From contig JABYQN010000008.1 of the NCBI GenBank assembly GCA_022606135.1, positions 2,294,001 to 2,358,000 of the forward strand: a DNA stretch of 64,000 nucleotides, given 5' to 3'. Both the position numbers and the translations under genes were made by a program. Positions within the stretch are counted from its first letter, which is position 1; each line of letters begins with the position of its first letter. The notes below the pieces were generated by a model. It worked only from the letters and a program-made list of their open reading frames with translations. It was not told the origin of the DNA and did no database searches. Source of the stretch: Fomes fomentarius. Lineage: Eukaryota; Basidiomycota; Agaricomycetes; Polyporales; Polyporaceae. Shown here piece by piece: positions 1 to 9,749 of the stretch.

Positions 1-1049
1 CTACAAACTGGTTGGTGAGCAACGAGTCGTGCAGTAGACAGATATGAGGGTAACCTACTCTTCCGATGTATAACATAAGCGCGCTCTTCCGGTGTCAGAA
101 ACGTTGCTGTGTCAGGGAGATCGACAAGGACTGAAAATATGTCGCATCAGGCTCCTCGCACAGTATGAGCCAAATACAGACCGAAGAATGCTATGCAGCC
201 AACCACGACCGTTGTCGATCCCTCTATGATCTATCGTAGATTTTTCCCCTCAATAGAGACGCAATGCTAGAAAGGGGAAAGATACGTACGAATATCCAAG
301 ACCATCCTAGCAGCCCACCTCTACCTGATATGAACGAGATTGCGTAGGCGAGGATGCCGGAAAATGCACCGGCACAGGTGGCACCGGCAAGGAAGATCCC
401 GACTCGGGCCTGTATCATGTTGCCAGGATACCAGAGACTGAACCTGGAGAGAATGTGAGCTTCAATCTGAACAAGGAACTTGGATACATACAAAAGGTAG
501 GTCCCGCACGCAAGTCCGCATTCGGCGATACCGAGCAAAATGCGTACTGCGACTAGTTGATGATACCTGAAGGGACACCTTCAGCTGCAGCATTGGATGA
601 CAGCGAGACACCTACGTCCTCACGAGACCAGTGAGAGCACTATCATTCCATAGTCAGAGATACAAATTCAGATATACCAACAGTTTGTTGAAGAAACATA
701 CGTAATCAATCCCCAGACGACCTACACCCGTGTATGAGTGATAGGTTCATACTCACGGCTCAAATCAACGTACGGTGATACTAGATAACCATCGAGAAGG
801 TCTCGCTTTCTTGGTAAGCAGGCTAGCATGGTGCTCATGAGCGGGATACCGAGAAGATATGACGCAGATCGGACTCGGGGACGCACTTCGCAAAAACCGC
901 AAAGACGTCGAAGGACTGTCGACGTCATCAGTGGATGTGCGCAGATTCCACACAGAGACATACCACAAAGTATAATGTCTACGGATATTTGAGCAACTAG
1001 GTATGGATGACGTAGTTGGTGCGGCTCACCAGCGCTATGTTGTACTTAT
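1..1049 (-). pseudogene. 3' part of a disrupted MFS anion:cation symporter (Dal5/allantoate-permease type)
   Basis: Several short minus-strand exons encode pieces of a major facilitator of the Dal5/Tna1 class. Seen in order from right to left: YNIAL (about 1049-1030), a KKARPSRWLSSIT piece near 790, VVWGLIT, ALTGLVRT, YHQLVAVRILLGIAECGL (near 550), FSLWYPGNMIQARVGIF, FSGILAYAISFISG with GLLGWSWIF (about 300-440), then VVVGCIAFFGLYLAH and FLTPEERAYVIHRK near 60-210. This order and wording match helices 2 to 6 and the central loop of the family. The gene runs off the left edge. The first exons lie beyond the copia element at 7501-7840, so the gene is physically split. The part between about 830 and 960 could not be read as one clean frame and may hold further lesions or an exon I missed. 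Substrate cannot be told; relatives carry allantoate, nicotinate, biotin or similar anions. Confidence 0.8.
1045..1049. repeat. Left target-site duplication CTTAT
   Basis: The five bases CTTAT directly before the left LTR recur at 7496-7500 directly after the right LTR. This is the target duplication expected of a copia integrase and fixes the element ends. Confidence 0.95.
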
Positions 1050-1257
1050 TGTTGAACTTCCGGACTACCGGCTGTGCTCGGACCGGAGTTGTATACACTT
1101 GTTTATGGTCATATGATTAGATAGGCTGTGTTCCTACTTACCATTTATGGTTTCCTTTGTTTTTCTACTGTACTTTCCCATGACCATATGGTTACTGTGC
1201 ATTCCTGTGCGTACCAGTGCGTTCTACACTGCACCGGACTCTTCTAGACCTTATGTC

Positions 1258-1376
1258 TGACTCATGCTATGACTGTATCTGACTCATACGCCGATACGGA
1301 CTCTGACTCATCGTCTTATGGCTACATGTGACTGCTTTATTCGCTGACTCATGGACTCATCCCTCATGTATATAAG
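1258..1376 (+). promoter_or_regulatory. LTR promoter: four Gcn4/AP-1-type TGACTCA sites and a TATA box
   Basis: TGACTCA is seen at 1258-1264, 1280-1286, 1304-1310 and 1345-1351, with a near match GGACTCA at 1353-1359, followed by TATATAAG at 1369-1376. TGACTCA is the consensus of the bZIP factors Gcn4/Cpc1 (amino-acid starvation) and of AP-1 proteins. The same set is repeated in the right LTR, shifted by 5892 bp. Use by a particular bZIP factor in this fungus is inference. Confidence 0.7.
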
Positions 1377-1396
1377 CAGTCCCTTCTTCACCTCTG

Positions 1397-1427
1397 CTCT
1401 TCAGTCGTTCGCTCACTGACTGAAGAG
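1397..1427 (+). other. Perfect 10-bp stem-loop at the probable transcript start of the LTR
   Basis: CTCTTCAGTC (1397-1406) and GACTGAAGAG (1418-1427) are exact inverted repeats around an 11-nt loop, 21 nt after the TATA box. If transcription starts near here, this hairpin lies at the very 5' end of the RNA and is repeated in the R region of the 3' end. The right arm ends in a GTAAGT (1427-1432) that looks like a splice donor. A second copy of the inner 8-bp stem sequence occurs near 1527-1548. Confidence 0.6.
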
Positions 1428-1603
1428 TAAGTCTCTTACCTACATATGCTCTACTACTTCTTACTAACTTAGTACTTGTAGTCCCTCTCTGTTGTGACTT
1501 ACAGGTACTTCACTATGCAATATAGTCGTTCGCTCACTGACTGAAGATCCCTCTCTGTTGTGACTTACAGTCGCTCCTCGCCTTACAGGTTCAGAGTTCA
1601 TCA

Positions 1604-1622
1604 GGTTATGAGCCCTGCGCTC
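1604..1622 (+). other. Primer-binding site matching the anticodon arm of initiator tRNA-Met
   Basis: The 19 bases directly after the left LTR, read as the complement, contain GCGCAGGGCTCATAACC. This is the anticodon stem-loop region (CAT anticodon) of eukaryotic initiator tRNA-Met, not its 3' acceptor end. Drosophila copia and yeast Ty5 are known to prime from an internal half-tRNA of this kind. The 17-base match to the yeast initiator tRNA is from my knowledge of that tRNA and was not computed. Confidence 0.8.
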
Positions 1623-2110
1623 TAATCAGTTGCTTCTCTGTCGACACTCTGCGCGCAAACTCTGTTCGTCGACTCTCTGCCCGTGCACTCTCCTCCACTT
1701 TCCCTATCTCTTGACTGTGCCCTCCGACACTGCTGCCAGGGGGACTTTACTGCGCTCGTGACGCAGCCCTGAGCGCTTTTTAGTAGTCGCTATCTAGTAT
1801 CTCTGTACAACCTTTGGTGCTTTCGCGGCACACGGGTTTTTCAAGTATCCTCAGCCAGGCCACGCACTTGCGCCCGCCAGCTGTTGTAGCCGGGGTGGTT
1901 ATCACCTTTGGACCGGAGGACAACCGTTCGGACCCTCCTTACTATACTCTTTTTGATACCTAGACTCGTATAGCTTTTCTTGGGCACAGTTGGCGACTTC
2001 TATCTGGATTGTTGGGAATATCGGCTTCCTGACCTTCTGGCTCACCTCAATAGGTGTTCCTCTCTACCAGATCTCGCACGTGGCAAGTCAATCATCGCGT
2101 TTTTCTCTGA

Positions 2111-2656
2111 ACCATCGTACTGGAGCCGCCTACTACTGCCAACAGTCCTCAGCTCAGCTCCGACTCTGAAGCTGAAGTCAACGCTGAACTTGCAGAGCAT
2201 CATTCTACTGCATCAGCGTTTGATTGCTCGGAACAGCCCCATCTCTTTGATCTAGACGATCAGGTCGATCGTTATCACTACGTCTACGACGACGGAGAGC
2301 AGGAGTGGGACCAGTGCGACGTACAGCTCTGTCCCAATCGCTACAATCAACTCCCTCTTCCGTACGAACCAACCTTCCACTGGGCATATCCAGCAACTTG
2401 GCAGCAGGACACCGACCCACAACACGGAGTTCCTCTTCCCTATCTTCAGGAAGAAACTCACGCACAGCCCTCCTCATCTCGTCCTAATTTCTATCTCCGA
2501 TCGCTCTTCGGAAACTCCCCTCCTGTCGATTCAAGTCCTCTTCCTCCAGTCTACCTTCCTCCTCCTATCGTCACTGCGCCCCCTGTCGCGCCTATCACAT
2601 TCACTCTAGATTTCAAGGAGGAATATCTCGACTCTCCCCAATACCTCTTATCCATC
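2111..2656 (+). other. ATG-less open frame continuous with gag (546 nt)
   Basis: Reading upstream of the first gag ATG in the same frame gives 182 sense codons without a stop, from just after the TGA at 2108-2110. The conceptual peptide is acidic then Pro-rich (pieces such as SDSEAEVNAELAEHH, DDGEQEWDQ, YLPPPIV, FKEEYLDSPQYLLSI) and contains no methionine. Its composition is coding-like. It may be a real N-terminal extension reached by splicing or non-ATG initiation, or a relic. The rest of the leader (1623-2110) shows nothing I can name. Confidence 0.4.
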
Positions 2657-5600
2657 ATGGGAGATATCAAAGTCGACTCTATCCCTGTCCTCTCTTCGGC
2701 GAATCAGTACAACGACTGGTCTGCCAAGATGAAGGGCTATTTCATCTTCATGGACTGTTGGAGTGTTGTCAAAGGCGCTACTCGTCCTACTGAGCAAGCT
2801 GCCAAGGACAAGTGGGATAAACTTGATGGGCAAGCTCGCGGCATGATGTACATGCGTGTCGCACCAAACTTTCACTACGTTCTGGACACTCAGATTCCTG
2901 TCTCGGGTGGACAACCCAGGGACATGACTGCTGCTGAGTCCTGGGAAGCGTTACAGAACAAGTTTGGCAAGCCTAATAGTGCCCACGTCTGGGGTTTGTT
3001 CGAGTCGCTCGTCGCTGAGCCTCGGATGAACGAACAGAAGCCCCTTCAGGATCAGATGATGCGTCTTATCACACGCCTGCGCGAAATTAGTAGCAACGGC
3101 GTCACGCTCTCTGACAACATGCAAGCCCTTCTCTTGATGTCCAAGATCCCGGAGTCGTACCGGTCCATGGTCTCTGCGCTTATGGCGACTACAGACCTCG
3201 ACAAGGTCACTCTCGACAACATCCAGTCGAAGACCTTGGCTGAGGAGTCCATGCGCAAGAATGGCCAGTCTGCGAACAAGGTCTCCCAGACCAAGCCGAA
3301 GCCCAAGGGTCCCTGCTCTCATTGCGGGAGTGGCTCTCATCATGAGTCCAACTGCTATCAGAAGTACCCTGAGAAGCGTCCCAAAGGCAAGGGCAAGGGT
3401 AAAGGGAAGGACAAAGACAAGGATAAGGACAAGGGGAAGAATAAGGACACTTCTCATAACCATGCGCATGTCACTACCGAGTCTGTATCATCTGTACTTG
3501 TAGCCGGTTCGTCTAACATCGCTGCTTCTTTCTACGATGAGGCTATGGCCTCGAACAGTGTGAACTGGACTGCATGGCTGATGGACTCTGGAGCCTCTCA
3601 ACATATCACTGGTGATCTCTCTGAGTTCATTGAGTACCAACCCTTCGATACGCCTGTACTGTTTAACACTGCTGGACAAGGTGATAGCAGCGTCATTCAG
3701 GCACTTGGGGAAGGAACTCTGTCTGGAGAAACCTGGTTAGATGGTCAGAAGGTAGCAATTACTCTGAACCACGTCTACTACATACCAGGCACCATTGGTC
3801 ACATCTTCTCGACTGGCTCCATTGAGCGCAATGGTTACTCCCTCTTTCAAGGGGATGGGCGCATGTGCATTTTCGACAAGCTGCCTGACGGCGCTGTCAA
3901 ATATGGTTCGACGATTCATATCAAGGGTCGTAAGATCCTGGAGGCGCGATACAACCCTTCGTCTAATTGTTATTGGACAATAATTGAGCTTCACAACAGC
4001 AAGCGCATCCATCTCAATGTCCATAAGTTCAAGACCTGGCACCGTCGCTTTGGTCATGCGGGCAAGGACGTTCTGCGCAACCTTCCTAAGCATACTAAGG
4101 GGGTTGATGCTGTTGATCCTGCAGACGAAGAACCGTGTGATGGATGCGCTTTTGGCAAATCCACTCGTAACCCCTTTCCACCTTCTGAGAAGCGCGCTAC
4201 TGAAGTTCTCGAGCGAGTCCATACGGACCTCGATGGACCAATGCGCACTCAGGCTATCGGAGGTTGGAAATACTTCGCCGGTTTCATTGATGACTATTCT
4301 GGTCTCGCTCGTGCTTACTTCCTTAAACACAAGTCTGACGCGATCCAAGTGTTCAAAGACTATAAGGCGTGGGCTGAGAACCAGACCGGCAAGAAGATCA
4401 AATCGATCCGCTCAGATCGAGGGGGGGAATACACATCAGACGAGTTCTCTACACTTCTTCGTTCGCACGGTATCGAGCACCAGAAGACTCTACCGGGTTC
4501 GCCTCAACAGAATGGACGTGCTGAGCGCTGGAACCGCACTATTACTGAAAAGGCTCTGTCTATGCTCCACCAAGCAGGCCTTAGTCATGGTTTCTGGCAA
4601 CTCGCTCTTGATGCAGCCGTTCATATCTACAATCGTCAACCTATGCGACGACACAAGTGGTCGTGCCCCATCACTGTTTGGGATGGTACCGTTCCGGACG
4701 TCTCTTACTTCAGAGTGTTTGGGTGCAAAGCTTTTGTCCACGTGCAGAAGGCAAAGCGCGAAGGGAAACTCGACAAGAAGGCTGTCGAGATGATCTTCGT
4801 TGGGTATGAGTCTGGTTCCAAGGGGTATAGGTTTTGGAATCCAGCCAACCGCTCTATCGTCGTGTCCCGCGATGCAACATTTGACGAAGAGTCTTTCCCT
4901 GCTCGTAACTTACCTGGCAACCGTCCTTCTACCCCGGACGACAGTCCGTTCTCAGATGATCAATCGGATGATTCCTCGAATGATGACTCTGATTCGGTTG
5001 ATCCCAATGATGCAATCCCTTTCATTCCTCCCAACCTCTTCGAACCACCACAACCTGACCCTCCAGCGGATGCTGATCCCGCTCCTCCTGCAGAAGCTCC
5101 TGCTGAGCCTCCTCCTCCTCCGCAACGTCCTCCTACGCCGCCTCCTGTCGTTCCTCCTCGTCCTCCTCACAAACGTGGTCGTCACCCTCCAGTGGGAGCT
5201 AATGAACCAAGCATTGCTCGTGACCGTCCTCGTCGCGAAAAAGCTGGTATTCCCCACAAGGACAGGACTGATAACAACGTGTATGACGATCCTGCACGTA
5301 CTGATAATCAGATCGACAAGGATGGCAATCTGCGCGAAGCGGAGACAATACTCGCTTTTCTAGCTACTGCTCAGTATAAAGCTGGCTTACCTCAGTCGCA
5401 TAAGGAAGCCATGCGCTCACCTGATGCTGGGAAATGGCGCGAAGCTGAGAAGTCGGAGTTTGAGTCGCTCATGGAGAATAAGACTTGGGTTCTCGTTCCT
5501 CGTCCCAAGGGCCGGCATGTTGTCTCTAACCGCTGGGTCTATGACATCAAACATGATGGGCGGTACAAGGCTCGTCTGGTTGCAAAGGGTTTCACTCAGG

Positions 5601-6930
5601 TGTGGGGAGAGGACTATCATGAGACGTTCTCTCCAGTGGCGCGGTTTGAGTCTATCCGGTATTTACTCGCGCATGCAGCGCTTGAGGACTGGGACGTCGA
5701 GTCAATGGATGTCAAAACCGCGTTCCTGAATGGTGATCTAGATGAGGAGATTTATATGGAACAGCCGGAAGGCTGGGTCGTTCCTGGGAAGGAAGATCAC
5801 GTCTGTCTACTCAAAAAGGCTATCTATGGTCTTAAGCAGGCGTCGCGTCAGTGGAATGCGAAAATCCATCAATCGCTTCTAGATCTGGGATTTACACGGA
5901 CATATTCTGATGCTGGGATCTACGTATATCGGCGACAAGGGGGGATCACGTCACGATTGTCGTTCTTTATGTCGATGATTTACTTCTGATGGGCGATCAG
6001 TCTAGTCACATCAAACAAGTCAAGCGTTCGCTTTCTAAGCAGTACAAGATGACGGACTTGGGATCTGTACAGCGCTTCCTTGGTCTTCGCATCACTCGTG
6101 ATCGATCCACTCGTATGATCGACATCGACCAGGAAGAGTACATCCAGTCTGTTCTCGAGCGCTTTCAGATGGCTGACTGTAAACCCTCACGTACACCCCT
6201 TCCTGCTGGTGCTGTCTTGGCAAGTGCCGACGAACCAGCTTCCGATCAGTTCAGGCAACGCTACCAGAGTCTCATTGGCAGTCTTTTGTACGCCATGCTC
6301 AGAACGCGTCCTGATATCTCCTTGGCTGTCACACGGTTATCGAAGTACAATGCCAATCCCTCTGAAGCGCACATGAGTTATGCGAAGTATGTCCTGCGTT
6401 ACCTTCAAGGGACAAAGGCGTATCGCTTGCGCTACAAGGGAGTGTCTAATGACGGTCTGATTTCCTATTCGGATTCAGATTGGGCCGAAGACCGTGATGA
6501 TCGGCATTCTACCTCTGGCTTCGTCTTCTTGATGGCAGGTGGTGCTATATCGTGGGCTTCGAGGCGTCAGCCTACCATTTCGCTCTCCTCTACTGAGGCG
6601 GAATATAAAGCGGCCTCTGATACCTGTTGTCAGTTGATCTGGCTGAGGACTTTTGGCGATGAACTTGGTGATGACTTGACCAGGCCGACACCCATGTGTT
6701 TAGACAACCAGGGTTCGATTTTCCTGTCAGTCAATCCAGTAGTCAACCGGCGTACCAAGCACATAGAGATTCGCTACCACTTCATTCGTGAACAAGTGGA
6801 GTCTGGCTCTGTCGAGATCTTCTATGTTGCGACTGCGGATCAGTTGGCTGATTCTCTCACAAAGAATGTGCCTTATTCTATTTTGGCAAAGTTCGTTGAT
6901 GAGATCAGTCTTGTTTCCGTTGCATCTTGA
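2657..6930 (+). pseudogene. copia gag-pol polyprotein, one-base frameshift in reverse transcriptase
   Basis: The first 1110 codons (2657-5989) encode a copia gag (N-terminal VLSSANQYNDW), a CCHC zinc knuckle (C220-x2-C223-x4-H228-x4-C233), a Lys-rich spacer, the protease motif DSGAS near residue 309, the pre-integrase HHCC element (HRRFGH ... CDGCAFGKSTR), the integrase core (VHTDLDGP, RSDRGGEY, SPQQNGRAERWNR), a Pro-rich linker, and the first half of reverse transcriptase (RLVAKGFTQ, MDVKTAFLNGDL, AIYGLKQASRQW). At a run of six G (5939-5944) the frame is lost. The next frame carries YVDD (5968-5979), the rest of reverse transcriptase and RNase H (SDSDWAEDRDDRHSTSG, STEAEYKAASD, KHIEIRYHFIRE, DQLADSLTK), ending at 6930. 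One extra G would rejoin the frames. A programmed shift in mid-RT is unlikely, so this is a mutation or an assembly error. Confidence 0.93.
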
Positions 6931-6932
6931 AC

Positions 6933-6941
6933 GAGTGGGAG
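6933..6941 (+). other. Polypurine tract
   Basis: GAGTGGGAG lies immediately before the right LTR, the expected plus-strand primer position. One T interrupts the purines. Confidence 0.7.
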
Positions 6942-7495
6942 TGTTGAACTTCCGGACTACCGGCTGTGCTCGGACCGGAGTTGTATACACTTGTTTATGG
7001 TCATATGATTAGATAGGCTGTGTTCCTACTTACCATTTATGGTTTCCTTTGTTTTTCTACTGTACTTTCCCATGACCATATGGTTACTGTGCATTCCTGT
7101 GCGTACCAGTGCGTTCTACACTGCACCGGACTCTTCTAGACCTTATGTCTGACTCATGCTATGACTGTATCTGACTCATACGCCGATACGGACTCTGACT
7201 CATCGTCTTATGGCTACATGTGACTGCTTTATTCGCTGACTCATGGACTCATCCCTCATGTATATAAGCAGTCCCTTCTTCACCTCTGCTCTTCAGTCGT
7301 TCGCTCACTGACTGAAGAGTAAGTCTCTTACCTACATATGCTCTACTACTTCTTACTAACTTAGTACTTGTAGTCCCTCTCTGTTGTGACTTACAGGTAC
7401 TTCACTATGCAATATAGTCGTTCGCTCACTGACTGAAGATCCCTCTCTGTTGTGACTTACAGTCGCTCCTCGCCTTACAGGTTCAGAGTTCATCA
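6942..7495 (+). repeat. 3' long terminal repeat, 554 bp
   Basis: Same length and, by eye, the same sequence as 1050-1603, including the TGACTCA cluster (shifted 5892 bp) and a TATA box at 7261-7268 which could fire transcription outward toward the MFS 5' exons, antisense to that gene. Confidence 0.96.
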
Positions 7496-7500
7496 CTTAT
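7496..7500. repeat. Right target-site duplication CTTAT
   Basis: Copy of 1045-1049. On the minus strand the duplicated ATAAG falls inside the codons for Asn-Lys of the interrupted MFS exon. Confidence 0.95.
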
Positions 7501-7840
7501 TCCCATCCAGATCAAGTTGTGTTAGGAGCCCTTGTAGTTTCGCGTTCCCTATGACACATGCCTAAGCATCTCATTCATCAGATGGAGACACACACTTACC
7601 GATATTGCTTCTATCCACGAAAGAGCAAAGGTACAGGATCGACGCCATAGGGACCAAGCGTGCGTCGATCCTTCGCCATAGCCGTCGCTCCTCTTGTACG
7701 CTCAATATTGGCGGTGGAGGAAGCTTGTCGTCCCCGCCATATGCGAGAGGGTGATCCCTTGATACGACTTCCTCCTTCGCATCCGTGTGTCCCTTCTCTG
7801 TGGGTTGTTGATGAAACGCATGAGCATCAGGTTCAGCCAT
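7501..7840 (-). pseudogene. 5' part of the disrupted MFS anion:cation symporter
   Basis: Exon 1 (7840-7600) starts at an ATG and encodes a polar N-terminus with EERRLWRRIDARLVPMASI followed by LYLCSFVDRSNIG, the family hallmark of loop and helix 1. A GTAAGT donor at 7599 and an acceptor at 7549 bound a 51-nt intron. Exon 2 (from 7548) continues GNAKLQGLLTQLDLDGNK and then meets the copia element. On the far side, at 1049, the reading continues YNIAL, then a GTGAG donor, so the insertion is between codons of helix 2's approach. The MFS cannot give a normal product here unless the element is removed. Start, first intron and frame are clear. Confidence 0.88.
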
Positions 7841-8646
7841 GGACGACTAGCAGAGATCAAAGACGGTCAGAGGTGAGGGTGAGGGTGAGTGTCTATGGGT
7901 CAGGCCACATTACCGAAGGGGTATGAGGTCCCGGTATTTATGCACGCTGGCCTCTGTGCAGCTTAGGAGGCCCATCCACCCCAGTTAGGATCTCGCCGGC
8001 CACGGGGCGTGCACCTGTCTGGCTTGAGTCAAACTAAGTGTGAAAAGGAAGCCGAAGCGCGACGTGGTGTAGAGAACATTGGACCCAGGTTGTTGTACCC
8101 CGTGCCACATTGAGGTGCAGCGAACCTACTCTGCCGACCTTGAATGGAGATATAGCATACCAATCGGAGCAAATGCGCATATCTAAGCTCGGGGGCCGGC
8201 CTTACTTGAACCCTCATGACAAGCATATCCTTTCCCGGCCTAAGAACCATTGTGATGAGAGGGACCTATGACCGCATATATTGCCTATTAGCTGGGAAAC
8301 CAACGATGCCGTTAGCGAATATACTAATAACCTCGTGAGCCTCGTGAGCCTCGTGTACTCACCTTAAACAACAGTTGCAGGATCACATAGCCCACTCACG
8401 ATGGCGGATAGAAGGGCGGTAGAAGCATATGATAGGATGATAGGGTTGGAACTTGAAGGTACCGCGCGCTGGACGATAAGCGACGCGTCAATCTTGCGGG
8501 TCACGGCACGTGGTTTCAGTCACAGACGTCGCCTGCTAACATGAGTCCTTGGGCTCATTACCGCTCCACTGCATTGTACTCGAGCGTAGACTGACTACCA
8601 AAGGATTTTACACATAAGTAGGTAGTGTACCAACATATGAGCCTGG
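7841..8646. other. Intergenic, no gene seen
   Basis: Upstream region of the MFS gene. A short tandem run of CCTCGTGAG units lies near 8331-8356. No frame here resembles a protein I know. Confidence 0.5.
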
Positions 8647-9749
8647 CTATTCCAGACCGTCAGCCCGACTGGGTCTCCGCCTCGAGAGGCTCCGCGCATG
8701 CTCGACAGCTTTCAACACCTCATGCCGACTAGAGCGGGACTCATCGATCTGAGCGGACGTTGATTCTGCCTCGCCCTCAATGAGAGTCAGCGTCTCGGAG
8801 CCTCCGCTCGCACGCACAGTAGAGGCTGTGGCAGCGAACGCATTGCTTCTAGGCGGTGCCAGTGCGACAGCAGATGGCTTCTCGCTCATGTTGACAGGAG
8901 CGCGCTGATACGCCTCGAGCTCGGACGGTGTGGGCGAGGCGAGGCGTAACGGTTGGTCTATGTAGGTCAGATCCCGTGAGAATGGGCGAGGTAACACATG
9001 AAATAGGAGGACACACCAGCTGGTCGCACTCTTCGCATCCTCTTCAGTAGATTCGGCAGGGGACGAGAGCGAAGCAAACTCCCCTGTGTGTCCGCCCGTG
9101 CTCTACGCTGGAGTAGCACAATGACAAGGGCGCACAATGCGACGAGCAGAGCGGCGCCAGCGAGTGCGACGCCCACGATAACCTCCACGGTCCAAATCGA
9201 CTGGCTCCTGGGAGAGCTAGGGGGGAGCGGGGGCGACGATGACGGCGCGGACACATAATAGTTGGAGTGCCATGAAGACGTGCATTCGTGGATGTAGTCT
9301 GTCACGGTCATGGTCACGGTCGTGGTCATGTCCATGATGACAGTCACGGTCGTTGGCACAACAGACGAAGAGGTGGAGGTATACCGGGTCTCGTAGAGTT
9401 TTGCCAGTGTTCCAAGGAGGATGAGAGAGCTCCCACAGGGGGCGTCCGCAGTCCCCGAGGGGCTCGCCATCTTTGAGTTGTAGGCCGATAGAGAGGTTGA
9501 AGTGTAAATGACGATGAAAGCGAGTGTAATAAACGAGATAGCGTTGTGGGGGGCCAAAGCAAAGGAACCTGGACCGCAGAGGAGAAGCGGATCAGTCCCC
9601 AGAGACGTGGGTGCTATGGTCAGGAGCCTGTTGACGTAAACCTGGAAGGACGACGGGATACCTGGTCTTGCAGCTCTGCGACCTTGTAGATTGTGCTCAT
9701 GGGAAGTCGGACGGATTGACTCCCAGATATGAGGTGATACTGTTATCAC
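8647..9749 (-). CDS. R1: single-pass membrane protein with Thr-rich ectodomain (5' end unresolved)
   Basis: The main exon ends at 9017. It encodes a hydrophobic stretch (AISFITLAFIVIYTSTSLSA) that looks like a signal peptide but has no in-frame ATG before it, a short Thr/Val-rich region (TTVTVIMDMTTTVTMTVTDY), a Pro/Ser stalk, a helix (VEVIVGVALAGAALLVALC, continuing ALVIVLL) and QRRARA as stop-transfer. A GTGTGT donor at 9016 and an acceptor at 8958 give a 59-nt intron; the last exon (8957-8647) holds a polar tail with LRLASPTPSELEAYQ. It shares architecture, not a recognisable ectodomain, with its neighbours. No PPxY motif was found. The start probably lies in an exon upstream of 9720. Function unknown; a surface sensor or wall-anchored protein is a guess. 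Confidence 0.6.

Larger units (their letters stand above)
1050..1603 (+). repeat. 5' long terminal repeat, 554 bp
   Basis: Begins TGTTGAACTT and ends GTTCATCA, with TG...CA termini. U3 holds four TGACTCA motifs and a TATA box at 1369-1376, so R probably starts near 1395-1405. Two short motifs occur twice in the R/U5 part: GTCGTTCGCTCACTGACTG near 1404 and 1527, and CCCTCTCTGTTGTGACTTAC near 1482 and 1549. The copy at 6942-7495 has the same length and, as far as I can read, the same sequence. Confidence 0.96.
1050..7495 (+). mobile_element. Ty1/copia LTR retrotransposon, full length, 6446 bp
   Basis: The element has two 554-bp LTRs starting TGTTG and ending CATCA, a 5-bp target duplication, a primer-binding site next to the left LTR, a polypurine tract next to the right LTR, and one gag-pol reading frame with the domain order gag, protease, integrase, reverse transcriptase, RNase H, which defines copia (Pseudoviridae). 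The LTRs look identical at every position I compared, so insertion is recent. It sits on the plus strand inside an exon of a minus-strand MFS gene. A single-base frameshift in reverse transcriptase makes this copy non-autonomous as written. Confidence 0.97.

Noticed and set aside
3261..4793. Long plus-strand frames inside gag-pol, such as 3984-4793 (269 codons)
   Set aside because: Out-of-frame shadows of the integrase region; the main frame carries all catalytic motifs.
5937..5989. Programmed -1 ribosomal frameshift at the G run
   Set aside because: The site lies in the middle of reverse transcriptase and the heptamer A-GGG-GGG does not fit the usual slippery pattern in this frame; mutation or read error is simpler.
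8331..8356. CCTCGTGAG short repeats as a possible CRISPR-like array
   Set aside because: Three direct units without spacers in a eukaryotic genome; simple tandem slippage.
9044..9562. Plus- and minus-strand open frames rich in His/Gly or Ser/Leu overlapping R1
   Set aside because: They are alternate-frame readings of the Thr-rich repeat of R1 (for example HGHGHGRGHVHD) and have no splice or domain support.
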